A stretch of DNA of 54,339 bases from the NCBI RefSeq assembly GCF_000485595.1, contig NW_014578264.1, positions 37,866-92,204 on the forward strand, given 5' to 3'. A program made the translations under genes and the position numbers. The stretch is from Priapulus caudatus (lineage: Eukaryota; Priapulida; Priapulimorpha; Priapulimorphida; Priapulidae). A model generated the notes under the pieces. The model was not told where the DNA came from. It saw only the letters and a list, made by a program, of their open reading frames with translations, and searched no databases. Positions 11,791-23,318 of this stretch are shown here, one piece after another. Positions within the stretch are counted from its first letter, which is position 1. Every line of letters starts with the position of its first letter.

Positions 11791-12489
11791 ACGAGGCAAC
11801 TTGTAAATATGCCATTACTCGTAATCACTACCAAAGATATAAGCCGGTTATATGAAGTGAAGCAGCATTTATAACTCATTCAATTCAGCACTGTACCATT
11901 AGAATTGTGAGCCCATGTTTATCTCATTGGTCTTTCGACTTTCTACTCAAGCCCATATAATCTTTATTGTAATAAACACGTTTAAATTCAAGATGACGTT
12001 CGTAATGCATAGCATATTTTATGAGCATCATACTCGTGCGAGTAAGATCATCTCTTGCTGTATTATCGCCACGTTGTCGACGGAACAGGTTTGCACGTGT
12101 GGTGTTGACCACGTCAATTACAGGATGATGCATAGAGGTATGGCAGAAATCGAACTGTTGCTGTGACCTGCCATCAATCTGTACAACGGGTGAACGTTCA
12201 GTGATAAACACGAAAACACCATATGCTGCCAACTTTTGGTTCATTCATATTTCTCAATCTAAAGATAAAGCAATCTCACTACACGGATTTACATATGTTG
12301 ACTTATTGCGTCTTACACGCTATTCGTTAACTGCTACGTCGTTATTGCGCGTTCTAAACCCTGCAATTCGTTCCCGTGTATTGTGGGATTGCAGGTGCGG
12401 TAACTCAAACATGTGCTCTTTGCATATTTATTAATTATCGTGGCACATCAAGGCTTTGTCTCTCGTCGTTGCAATCCTGCCCTTGATCT

Positions 12490-15400
12490 TCAGTAGGCGA
12501 CAAGCCGCGCGTGACATATCGGGAAGGCTTTACGGATTCCCAGGCATTTCTCACGATCAACAAATACGCTGTTATTTTTCACCTGAAAACGAAAACCAGA
12601 TGGCGCTGCGTCACACGGTTAGCATAGACAACAACGACGCCGAGTGTGATTACGAACGAATAGCGGACACGGTTAGGGATGACGTCGGTGGGGTTCTTAT
12701 AAAGAGATGGAAAGGGACGTGCATGTAGATATGGTACAAGGGAATGGCTATGGATGGAATTGTGGATATGCAGTGAGGTGACAAGTCTATTAGTGAAATG
12801 TAGACGACGTGAGACGCGGTAACATGTACCGAGATTGTAGGCCTACGGTTGTGTGATGCGGGGTAGCGTGGCTGGGAGAACGAACGTGCGAATCTGAACT
12901 AGGTGATGTAGGCGGGTGTGGGATGGTGAATATGAAGAAGGGTGGTGTGGGTGGGCGTTGGAGGGTGAAAATGAGGTGGGGTGATGTGGGTGGGTGTGGG
13001 ATGGTGACTATGAGGTGGTGTGATGTGGGTGGGTGTGGGAGGATAAGGATCATGTCAGTCGGGTGAGGTGAGGTAAGGCTGTGGACTGAATACTCCAATA
13101 CAAGGGTCGAAAATATTCGCCCCTTGCTGAAAATGTACAGGTCTATCTATATATTATCTACACCGCGTTTAAACGCCTGCATTGCTATGGTTAAGCATTC
13201 GTTTCTTCATAATTTACGATCGGATGCGAACGATGTGCGTGACGTCACCTCGAGATCCCGCTGTAGACAATCCTTCATCTCCTGCAGCCGTTGATAGGCT
13301 GCCTCTGCGTCCTGTAGCTTGTTCCCCAGCTCTCGCACCGTTGCCTGTATCTCCGCTATCTCGTACACCAATCTGCAACATTTACGCCCATAGATGGCGC
13401 TCGTATACACTCATCAAGCATAATACTATATGCTCTATCGCTAGGCAGTTCACAGGTCGTGGGAGTACGGCTGAACATGGAATTTGGAATTTAGTGCTAT
13501 ATGGTTTACTCCGACAGCAAGAAAACAGACTGTTGTTGTTTCGCCGAGTTGATGTGTGGGCCTCGCGCTGCAACACGTTTACATTCTGAGATTTCGGTTT
13601 TTGCCGATTTGTCTAAAGCATCATCGCTTCTTACATCAAGGTGACTTTGCGCCATCGATATAGAGAATCACCACCACGTAAACAAAAATCTCACTGGTCT
13701 ACAAATTATTGGCTCGTTGCCAGACATACCGGACGTCTCGCAGAGACGCCCGAGTCTGAATAGCCGAGAGGCACTATTGTCTGGCGCTAATTCGCAACTA
13801 TCTGAAGGTGAACTTTGCTAGTCGCGCTGACCTTTGGTGTGGCGGGTCGTGACACAGTTCGACGTTAGGGCGCGCTGCGCGCGTGTGCAGCCGCGTTTGT
13901 GCCACTTGGAGAGGAGCCTGTAGGTCGCGGATGGATTTGCTCAGCAGATCTATGTTCTTCTCCATGTCAAACATCTCCGTCATGACCTGCAAGAGCAGGT
14001 GACGTCACAGGTCACCGGTGACACGTCGCCGATTGGAGACGGGCGAGAATGATGGCTGCACGCTCTCTTTCTCTCGCTCTCTCTCTCCCTCTCTCCCTCC
14101 CCAATAAACGCACACGCACACACGCACCAACACCCACACACACAAACACACACTCTCTCTTTCGCTCTCCTCTCTGTACTTCTCCCCCCCCTCTCTCCGT
14201 TCCCTGCCTGCTTACCCTTGACAGGTTGTGCTGAGTGCGTGACCTCGCGTCCTCGTACTCTCGTTGTCTCTCACTGATGCTGGTGTTCACCTTGTTGAAC
14301 TGACTCCACATGTCGTTGATGCACATTGTCCACATCGCCTCTAGATCTTTGCGCAGCTGCGCAGACTTGGTGCGCTCTGCCTGCGAGTGCTGGATGTTCG
14401 AGTCACTGTGCTGCATCCACGTCTGTGGGTCCGAGTCCCTGCATCACACGCACGCGCAGCAGCATATAACGTTACGCACAGCAGCGTATGACGTCACGCG
14501 ACACATACGCGGCAACGTTTTACGTCACGCACAGCAGCTTATGACGTCATGCGCTACTCACGCGGCAACGTTTCGAGTCACACACACACACACACACCGC
14601 AGCGTATAACGTCACGCGTGACGCGACGCATACGCGTCAACGTCTTACGGCACGCGTAGCAGTGTATGACGTCACGCACAGCAGTGTATGACGTCATGGC
14701 ACACACAGCAACGTCGCACGTCACGCACAGCAACGTCACATATCGCGCGGCAGACGCGTACATACAGGGTATGTGCACAACGTCACGCGAAACACACGCA
14801 GCAACCTCTCACGTCATGCATAGCAACGTTGCACATATTAACGCGACGCACCCCGCCACACACACACACACACGCCCCCCCCCACACACACACACACCCC
14901 ACCCCCCACACACAGCAACGCTACATGTCACTCCCACGGAAATGTGTGTGATAATGTGCAACGCACACGACAACATACGACGTCACGCGACGCACAGCGA
15001 CGTGTGCCGTCACGTGCCAATGTTATTTCACGCGGCTGTGCAATCTCATACCATGCATTAATATACGTTAACGTACGAAATTATTATATGCGTTAAGAGA
15101 CCTAAACGTTGCCCGTAACGCACACGCTACACTATATTACTCGTGCACGATGATCGATTTATCGATTTTGCTTGTATTAGAGTGATGCAATCGATAGATC
15201 ATCGATTAGATATCGATGAGATATCTGGAACGAGGCTACGCTTCGTTCCGCGCAGCAAACCTATCGATCTATAACGGATGTGATGTAACGGATGTGAGCA
15301 GCCTACGTTCTCGTCTGCTCGACTCCAGGATGGAAGCAGATGCCACGTGACGTGTTGCTCAGCTTGTAGCTGAGCTCGTCTAGCGACAGCGCCATCTGCT

Positions 15401-15680
15401 TGTCTGTCGTGTCGAACTCTAGCGACTGCAGCGAATCTCTGTTCAACCTGCGTATAGCGATGACGAAACGTGTGGGTATCGCGAATGTGCATCCGTGCGC
15501 CACCTCGCGTCTCGTGGGGAAAATATTTTGTAATAAGACGTCGCGCACACATGTACACACGCACAACACACACGCGCACGCGCACAACACACACAGGCGC
15601 ACACGCACACACGCAGACACACAGACACGCGCACACAGGAGCACACAGGCGGACATGCACACACGCATACGCGCGCGCGC

Positions 15681-15728
<48 letters not shown>

Positions 15729-15781
15729 CACAATATCCGCGCACAGTCAACGAGGCATTGCCGCTTACGCACGCACGCACA

Positions 15782-15812
<31 letters not shown>

Positions 15813-17735
15813 CACACACACCACACAAAGCGCATACAGGCGCACGTCCGCAGCGTCTGCACGTCCGCACACTTACCTCATTTGTGCATCTATCCGGTCC
15901 AATGCAATAGTCATCTTCTCCTTGCATTCTTTTGCTAGATTAACTTCCTATAAGCAACATAGTTTACGCGACCAATTAACTACCCCGCTTTTTCATGCTA
16001 TGAGAGACACGAGTGAGAACATTCACATGCATAATTTTTAAAGAAAATATTTGATAAACACGTAAAAACAATTAAGATGAAGCCAAAATAGATATCACTA
16101 GATGATATACAATGCAATATTTACTTATAGCACGCGTCATCTGGGTATACGTTGCGCAACTGACACATAGCGTGATATTGCACTGTAATGCAAGTCAAAT
16201 ACATAACATGGCATCACAGAATATCGTCTCTATGATAATCTCAGTATGTCACATGATATCATGGTATCTAGCATGATATCCGAGAGTTTAGCATGATACC
16301 CGTATCAGTTCTCTCTCGGCGTTGTCATGTACAAAGGTCAATGTTTTGCCGCTGTTCCTAATACGAAGACATTCTTCTGCTATTTCTAAAGGCCCGTTCA
16401 TCTCCTGCAGTGACTTATCCAACCTGTGAATTAATTAATCATATCATATCACCTGATTAATTATATATTAATTAATTAGCGGTTTTTCGTCGCCGAACTT
16501 GCCTGTGACGTCATTCAGCGGCAATAGCTCTGAGCTCATAAATGATAAAGGTTGCTCATAGCTGTAGAGACTATGAGTGTTATGTAAAGGGTCGTGTGTG
16601 GGGGAGGAGGGGAGCGGAGATCACGGGTCAAGACGTGGGGGAATTATTAGGATCGAAAATCTTTGAAGGTCGAACGTTCAAAGACCCAAGTTCGAATTAA
16701 TTGGATTCGTGCGAGTTTAAAGATAACTGGGGGTTACGATGATCGCATTCATGTAAGGTAAATGGTATTAGAGATGTATTAATGAATAGGTAAGGTATGG
16801 GTATATTATGGTAATTCATATTGCAAGCAATGTATTAAGAAGGCTGTAAAATAGTTTTACGAGTACATTCGAAGACACACAGGGCAGTGTTGTGATCGTT
16901 GCCATGACACCGGTCGCATGGCAACGCGTTACCTTCTCCTGAAGTCGGACAAAACGTTGATCTCGCGTCACCATCTGTCGGATTGCGTGAGCAGCTCCGA
17001 CTTCCAATAACTAATGTCGCTGATCCGGTTTCCGAGTTTCTGTCGCGGCGTCGGCCTGCGTCATCCGCGTCTTCTCGTCCGCATCCGGATGAGCCGAACC
17101 GTTTCGAAACGCAACTTCTGCGCGCTGTTCGCATGCCCGACGGCCTGCGCAGCGATGCTCAGACTGGCGTTAAGCCACTCTGCCGGCGTGGAGCGAGCAA
17201 GCATCACCTGATGTTGACACGAGAGCAGATGTTAGAGTTGTGTGTGTAAGGTTACGTGAGGTGCAAGCATCACATAATGTTGACACAAGAGCAGATGTCA
17301 GAGTTGTGTGTGTAAGGGGAGGTGAGGGGCAAGCACCATCTGATCAGGAGTAAGATAATATAGATATAATATAATAAATCTATATAAGATAAATCTATAT
17401 TATCGTTAGCTCCATGATCTGATGGTTACCCACAGGCAGGGTGTGATTATAGCTAGCATAAACTAGTCATGAGCCAAATTCAGATGTTTATGAGGGGGCT
17501 AAGCATGTCCTGGTGGTAACAGACAGACAGATAGACGTTAGGTGTGAGTGTGTTGCGGTGAGGTAAAGCGGGAAAAATACATCCTGATTCTGACAGACGC
17601 AGACAGAATAGACGTCAGACGTGTATGTAAGTGGAGGGGGGCAAGTAATTACCGCAACGGCAAGATAAGCAAATACACCCCCGTTCACGCACGGCAAACA
17701 CAACACAACGGTGCAGCGGCCGCACAATTCGCGCT

Positions 17736-17781
<46 letters not shown>

Positions 17782-18847
17782 CACACACACACACACACAC
17801 ACACACATGCTCGCGCACTGTGGCGGGGGAGCAAGCATGACGCAAATGAGTGTCACACAGATCATGTCAAACAGAAAGATGGCATCGTTAATGCTGTTGA
17901 TAAGATGAGATAACTAAACTTGAATATGGTTACTAAGTAGCTATCGATTGTTCAGGGAGATACAGTGGGTGGCTAGAATTCGCGGATGTAAGCATTGTAG
18001 GTAGTACATACCGGCTACTGTCGTTATCACGGTGTTGGTTTATATTTTTGTGGCAACAAACAGAATGAATCGAACGCAGCCGATGCGAATTAAAAGTTCA
18101 GACATAGATGGCAGAAACTCTTCACCTGGCGAGGGTGTTCATCAGCATAAGGGGGGGTGGGGGGGGGGGGGGGGATAGGGCTGTAGGGCTTGAGACTCGA
18201 CGATGAGGGCTGACACGTGAGGCCAGTCTAACCTGGCTGTATTTCTGCTCCTCTAACTGCCGTCGCGTGGCGTCGCCACCGTACCATACGTGCTCGTCTG
18301 CCACGCATACTCGTGGTGTGCGCTGCTCTGTAGTAGCCGAATGTCGCTTGCCGCGACTTTACGACGGGAAGAACGGATCTTTGCCCTACTTCTTGATACG
18401 CGATTACGCAACATTAGGCGGAAGTAGGCGCTTGACGGAGCGACCGCCATACATGAGTAATCCGTGGCTCATTGTTTGNNNNNNNNNNCACACAGGCGGA
18501 CATGCACACACGCATACGCGCGCGCGCACACGCACACACGCAGACACACAGACACGCGCACACAGGAGCACACAGGCGGACATGCACACACGCATACGCG
18601 CGCGCGCACACGCACACACGCAGACACACAGACACGCGCACACAGGAGCACACAGGCGGACATGCACACACGCATACGCGCGCGCGCACACGCACACACG
18701 CAGACACACAGACACGCGCACACAGGAGCACACAGGCGGACATGCACACACGCATACGCGCGCGCGCACACGCACACACGCAGACACACAGACACGCGCA
18801 CACAGGAGCACACAGGCGGACATGCACACACGCATACGCGCGCGCGC

Positions 18848-18880
<33 letters not shown>

Positions 18881-19501
18881 TGCGCGCGCACGTGTGGCGG
18901 GGGAGCAAGCATGACCAAGAGTGTCACACAGATCATGTCAACAGAAAATGGCATCGTTAATGCTGTTGATAGATGAGAACTAACTGAATATGTTACTATA
19001 GCCTGTTATGTATACTAGTAGCTATCTTGTTCAGGAGATCAGTGGGTGGCTAGAAATTACGGATGAAGCATTGGTAGGTAGTACAACCGCTACTGTCGTT
19101 ATCAGGTGTTGGGTTTATATTTTTGTTGCAACAACAGAATGAATCGAACGCACGATGCGAATAAAAGTTAGACATAGTTGGCAGAAACTCTTCACCTGGC
19201 GAGTGTTCATCAGCAGAGGCTGTAGCTTGAGACTCGACGATGAGCTGACACGTGGAGCCAGTCTAACCTGCTGGTATTTCTGCTCCTCTAATCTCCGTCG
19301 CGTGGCGTCGCCACCGTACCTATACGTGCTCGGTCTCCACGGCAACTCGTGCGCTCTCTGTAGTACGATGTTCGCTTGCCCCGACCTTACGACGGGAAGA
19401 ACGGATCTTTGCCCTACTTCTTGATACGGCGGATACGCAACATTAGGCCGGAAGTAGGCGCTTGACGGAGTGACGCCATACATGACGTAATCCGTGGCCA
19501 T
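12490..19501 (-). CDS. tektin (nine-exon model)
   Basis: Tektins form filaments inside the A-tubule of ciliary and flagellar doublet microtubules. Exons are 19268-19501, 16933-17207, 16300-16423, 15877-15947, 15307-15447, 14216-14438, 13832-13986, 13249-13372 and 12490-12582. They total 1440 nt (479 residues plus stop), all with GT-AG sites and matching phases. The start at 19501 has a good context (AAAC ATG G). The 78-residue N-terminal exon includes LPWRPSTY. Tektin hallmarks follow: [12 protein letters not shown] in exon 2, QNIDLVHD in exon 3, [12 protein letters not shown] in exon 5, [20 protein letters not shown] in exon 7, and [16 protein letters not shown] before the stop in exon 9. 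RPNVELC is the family signature. Exons 2 and 3 contain small compensating indels in this copy; their clean frame is seen in copy A. The contig gap falls in intron 1. Length and N-terminal extension fit tektin-3-like proteins, but I do not assign a paralogue. Confidence 0.93.
12930..13085. repeat. GGTGATGTGGGTGGGTGT minisatellite (copy B)
   Basis: Three to four imperfect units of about 40 bases in the intron between tektin exons 8 and 9. Read on the minus strand it gives a repetitive HPPTSPHLI-like open frame that is not a gene. Confidence 0.75.
14450..14760. repeat. TGACGTCA-rich minisatellite in tektin intron 5 (copy B)
   Basis: Degenerate tandem repeats with recurring CAGYRTATGACGTCACGC and GGCAACGT motifs. 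Exact TGACGTCA palindromes (CRE/ATF-type sites) occur at 14489-14496, 14542-14549, 14667-14674 and 14689-14696, with further half sites. They are periodic because of the repeat unit. Regulatory activity is not shown by sequence alone. Confidence 0.75.
15540..15835. repeat. CA/CG-rich alternating tract (copy B) with one 80-bp unit
   Basis: This is the counterpart of 9298-9545, between tektin exons 4 and 5. Positions about 15613-15692 carry one full copy of the 80-base unit (CACACAGGCGGACATGCACA and so on) that is tandemly amplified at 18489-18860. Confidence 0.9.
17204..17335. repeat. two copies of a 65-base tandem repeat
   Basis: GCAAGCATCACCTGATGTTG with its following 45 bases is repeated once with a few changes (17204-17268, 17269-17335). 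The first unit begins inside tektin exon 2 and carries its acceptor. The second unit, in intron 1, reads ATAATG instead of CTGATG there. Confidence 0.75.
17335..17426. repeat. 92-bp palindrome related to the ATCAGGAG family
   Basis: The arms ACCATCTGATCAGGAG...GATAATATAGAT and ATCTATATTATC...CATGATCTGATGGT pair over about 28 bases with three one-base indels. It is located in tektin intron 1. Confidence 0.65.
17739..17807. repeat. (CA)n microsatellite in tektin intron 1
   Basis: About 69 bases of CA with a single break. At the equivalent place in the next contig (18840-18880) the CA tract is joined to the 80-bp array. Confidence 0.95.
17815..18478. repeat. end of contig 1, duplicated at 18893-19508
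   Basis: From GGCGGGGGAGCAAGCATGAC to the gap this repeats as 18893-19508, including tektin exon 1, again with many one-base indels. It has the look of an unmerged overlap between contig 1 and contig 2. A G7-T-G16 homopolymer at 18151-18174 is present only here. Confidence 0.85.
18233..18472 (-). pseudogene. second copy of tektin exon 1
   Basis: This is the same exon as 19268-19501, ending at the same donor (GTTAGACTGG) but frame-shifted by several one-base indels, for example an extra A right after the start codon. It abuts the N gap. It is best explained as the contig 1 version of a single exon 1. Confidence 0.85.
18479..18488. other. assembly gap (10 N)
   Basis: Ten N bases join two contigs. 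The fixed length of 10, equal to the gap at 36479, is a scaffolder placeholder and not a measured distance. Confidence 0.99.
18489..18860. repeat. 80-bp perfect tandem array, alternating purine-pyrimidine
   Basis: The unit starting CACACAGGCGGACATGCACA recurs at 18489, 18569, 18649, 18729 and 18809, giving about 4.6 copies without a single difference. The sequence is almost entirely CA/CG/TA alternation, including (CG)5-6 cores. The same unit occurs once in the intron between exons 4 and 5 (about 15613). All frames on both strands stay open but encode only low-complexity peptide. Confidence 0.97.
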
Positions 19502-19508
19502 GTTTGTT
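18893..19508. repeat. start-of-contig-2 copy of 17815-18478
   Basis: This is the partner of the duplication above and holds the intact tektin exon 1. It continues past the start codon into unique sequence. Confidence 0.85.
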
Positions 19509-22000
19509 TCTAGAGTTTCGTTCGACTAAAGGGTAAAAGAATGCCAGGGTATGTGCGGGTCACGGTGTGTGCTTATAAACGTACAATTAAGCGCCCGACG
19601 ATGCGATCCAGACACGTGACTGTCTCGAAATCATATATGGAATTATACAGCGTCATATTTAGTTATGCTCACGTGGCACACAATTCTTCCCTCTCTAATC
19701 TGGATCGTGTGCCCACGTGTTACATGCGTAGATTTAGCATTATAATGGCGAGAACCCTCACTTTAACCCTAACTATAGCTCTCTGCCTTATTACTAATCT
19801 ACCTTAATTCCCTACCCTCAACTCAACCCCACACAGAATTCCATATTTTCTTACCTTTCCTGACGCTATCGCTACATTCTAACCTATTCATTGCTACCTG
19901 TACTCTCATCCTAACCCCAAACCAAAATCGTAACCCTACCGGCTCAAACAACAACTCTATCGTAAGCCTAACCCGAGCTCTCTACCATAGCGTTAAGCGG
20001 GCAACCGGTGATCCATGGTTGTACCAATATATGATCAGAGCGCAGTATTTGCTGTACACGCCACGGCGTTTCACGAAGTAATCTCGTAATCGCGTATTGG
20101 TAATTCTTCCCAATCGAAATGACTAAGATGAAGACGAGGTCCAATGTAAACCGGACTCAGGGCACCAACAAATCTAGGCTTTGCGATAATATAAATCTTA
20201 GGCCTTCCCACGAAAATCCCGTGAACGGAAATTTTCTTTATTTGCATGAACGCAAAGACACATTTCATCGCAGATTCGCTCGCGTTCAAGCACGAACGTG
20301 TTCTAACGGCCAGTGCAACATCTTATCGCATTCAGGCAGAAACAATTAAAGTGACTTTTACACACGAGCTACACAGCGTCTTGTCTAATAGCGTTTATAG
20401 GCTGTGGCGTATAAGTCACGCACCAATGTGTGGCCTCATATATTAGCGAGCGCCACGATGGGGGCGTAGGCCTATGTCAATAAAATATCTCACGTCCCCT
20501 TATGAATAATTTACGACGATGATGCTAGCCCGATATATCACATAGCGCGTGAGTGCTTTCGAAATTCCGATCTATACTATTAGTATTGCGGTCCCATGAT
20601 ATAGTAAACGTTAGAATACGTCTACAAATATCACAGCTATTCGTTTACACGTGTAGTATTGCGGTCTCATAATATAGCACAAATATGTGGGGGAGCACAA
20701 AACAGGGGATACAAACGGGAGGTAGCCACCAGGTAGTCTGGCGAAAATTACATAGATAAAATTATAACTAATGTAAATATAAATTTATACCCCCTGTGAA
20801 CACCATTGTGGTGGTACTATATAGTTCAATGCAATATACCGCTAAAAGGGCACCGTCATCTAAATCCCAAACAAGACGTAGAATGTGAGACTACTGTTCG
20901 TACAATCTGTATCTCAGACTGTAGATATCCTCACGCCTGCTGGCGTGGTTATTAGTGATGTGTTACCGCATAGCCAAATCTATTTGCATAGCATCTACTA
21001 GCCGACGAAATTTATAGCCAGCACTCGATCATGACTAAATCTAAGTTATATCTCGTCTGTTCGTCAACCGATATAATAAATCAACATTGTATTTGCAAAT
21101 ACATTTACAACCTAAGGAGAGCGGCTATGGGATATTTTGCTGGAATAGAAAGCACGCGAGTTTTTGCGTGCCTGCTAGCTTTCACGACGAAAAAGCAAAC
21201 AAGCTATTATTTAACCCCTTCTAATAATAGTTATAATAGCCATTATAAAATTATTATTTAAGCCTCCACCTTCACAGTATGTAGAAGACCGGAGATATCG
21301 TAATTGTATCTGCAGAATCTTACTTACAGAAAGTACTTGTATCTGCAGAATCTTATCTTACTTACTTACTTATCTTAGGTATACAGTATAATTATATATT
21401 TTTTATATAAAAGACGAAAGTTCCGAGCATCAGCCTACCATTGACATATATATAATGTCTACAATAGCAATAGCATACGATGTCGGTATCAAATCAATAT
21501 ATATTTTCTCCAGCCCCAAACATGTTCCTTGCGACCCACACAAATGTACATTTACTTCATATATTACACCGCTGTTATATACACATAACTGTGACGTAAG
21601 TTTTACCGATATTGTGGTCTCACCGCTCACGAAATCGAGATACCTGTAATCGTTGAATGCCGCACCGTGTTCCCTACTTCTCATGTTTTGCCTCCACGCA
21701 CATAAAGCCGACTCGTAGCCCTGTTTGACTGCAGACGCTAAAACAGCTCACTCACAAACTAGAAGCCTTGGTTGCTAGGCGACGCTAAACAGTAGTTGGG
21801 ACGTAATGCTTGGCAACGTTACGCAGGCGCGCGAGCGGGCAAGCAGAAAAGAACGTCCATGAGCTTGGTAACTAAGGAGTTACCTGCACTTTAGACCATT
21901 ACAATATTTATCCCGTAGACGTTATAATGTTCACACATGCGCCGGTAATGTCATTGGCAGTAAAGTTCAAGAACATGCGCCCGAAATGTTAATTAACTAT
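19509..22000. other. intergenic, weak CCCTAA-like and short direct repeats
   Basis: This is the region upstream of tektin exon 1. No gene was recognised and the short open frames have no domain. About 19755-19975 is rich in CCCTAAC/AACCCTA variants, a degenerate telomere-like tract. A direct repeat TAGTATTGCGGTCYCATRAT occurs near 20585 and 20653, and GTATCTGCAGAATCTTA twice at 21305-21350, followed by a CTTA microsatellite. Confidence 0.55.
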
Positions 22001-22039
22001 ATGAAGGAAAGTCGATTGTGCGAAGGTTGGGGAATTTCG

Positions 22040-22210
22040 TCTGCGTGCGTGCGGGTGGGCGTGCGTGCGTGTTGGCGTCCGTGTCTGTGTGTGTCTGTGC
22101 GTTATTGTGTACGTGTTCCTGCGTATGTGCCTGCATGCGTGTGTGCGTGTGCGCGCGTGTGGGCGTATGCGCGTGTGCGCGCGTGCGTGCGTGTGCTTCT
22201 GTGCATGTGA
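22040..22210. repeat. TGCG/TG-rich alternating tract
   Basis: GTGCGTGCGTGT-type sequence on the plus strand with many interruptions. The several overlapping open frames here are low-complexity. Confidence 0.9.
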
Positions 22211-22309
22211 AACACGCAATAGCTCAGCAAATTATGTACGTTACAATATACGGTTATGCGGTTATGTTACACAGCTAGCTATAGTCTATGTAATTTGAAT
22301 TCTTATCGA

Positions 22310-22720
22310 GTGGCAGACCTCCCAACCCTTCCGATTTTGGCGGAAAATTTCCGCTTTCTTATTCCATTTCCGCCACTAGGCCCTACGATTTTTCCCTTTA
22401 TTTTCCCGCGAAACAGCAATTTCCGTGGATAGCCTTTATTTACAACATTAGCGCCCTACGGTAAAATTAGAAGTTTGGATATGGATCAGAAGTGCTCTAC
22501 AAGCGTGTTTATTTCATACAGAGTGTATATTCTGCATACAGATTTTTCACCTCAAAAATGCTAATAACTCGGAGCTTCCGGGGGCTTCGCCCCCTGGACC
22601 CCACCCATTAGTTCTCGCGCTACGCCATCACAACATTTTACCCCCCCAACATTTTTTCTTGCCCTCAGCTTGCCCCCACTTTTACAATGCTGGTGCCGCC
22701 ACTGACGACAACAACTTCGA
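22310..22720. repeat. probable dispersed repeat fragment
   Basis: It holds GCAGACCTCCCAACCCTTCC and, at about 22576-22602, GGGGGCTTCGCCCCCTGGAC, which forms a six-pair stem with a three-base loop. I recall this kind of GGGGCTTCGCCCC sequence as common in dispersed repeats of invertebrate genomes. That rests on memory, and no transposase is present. Confidence 0.4.
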
Positions 22721-23096
22721 CTCTACTGATTGCGCTGCTTGCGGTTAGTCAAGTTTTTAGTCACCAGGGTGCGCTTCGTGACGTGTTCGCGACCGGTTAG
22801 CGATAGACGCCTTCTGAATTATGTTTTAGTTATTAGGTTAACCAGCCTAGTCAAATGCTGGTGAACAAGTTTCCGCAAATACCTTAATGAAGCGTTGGTC
22901 GCAGATGTAATTTTAATGTAGAATATTTGCGAGCGATATTTGCGTACGGCGACGTCTTAAAATTTCGCAGATAACGTACGTGAAATGAAAACGCGAAAGT
23001 TAATAAAACACACATAAATTCGAATATGAAAAATAAGATCTTGCAGTTTGCCGATCAGCACGGGCGATCGAGTTACCTCTTTAAACACGCGTTCAA

Positions 23097-23250
23097 CCTC
23101 TTCCTCTTCCTTCTCCTCCTCCTCCTTCTCCTCCTCCTCCTCCTCCTCCTCCTCCTACTCCTCCTCTCCCTCCTCCTCTTTCTCATTCTCCTTCTCCTCT
23201 TTCTCATTCTCCTTCTCCTCGATCTCCTATACTTCTTCCCTCTTCTTCCA
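23097..23250. repeat. (CTC)n polypyrimidine tract
   Basis: About 150 bases of CTC/CTT triplets, almost purely pyrimidine on the plus strand and with partial mirror symmetry, the type that can form triplex DNA. Leu-rich, Ser-rich and Arg-rich open frames across it are artefacts. Confidence 0.93.
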
Positions 23251-23318
23251 ATGATTTTCAAAATAAGATACAAAAACTGTTACTGTTTATCACCGTAAAT
23301 AGAATAACACACAAACCA

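Larger units (their letters stand above)
10957..17210. repeat. tandem duplicate B of the tektin exon 2-9 region (6.25 kb)
   Basis: This is the second copy of the unit described at 4564-10930. Its right edge coincides with the start of tektin exon 2 (17207). Beyond that it runs into a 65-base tandem repeat and on towards exon 1, which copy A lacks. Confidence 0.9.

Noticed and set aside
11924-12244. 106-codon minus-strand frame (also 5616-5916 in copy A) downstream of the tektin stop
   Set aside because: No recognisable domain, it is frame-broken in the other copy, and it lies in the tektin 3' flanking region. It is more likely chance or UTR.
19541-20446. Several 60-90 codon frames upstream of tektin
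   Set aside because: Short, overlapping, without domains or convincing splice sites. The region is treated as intergenic.
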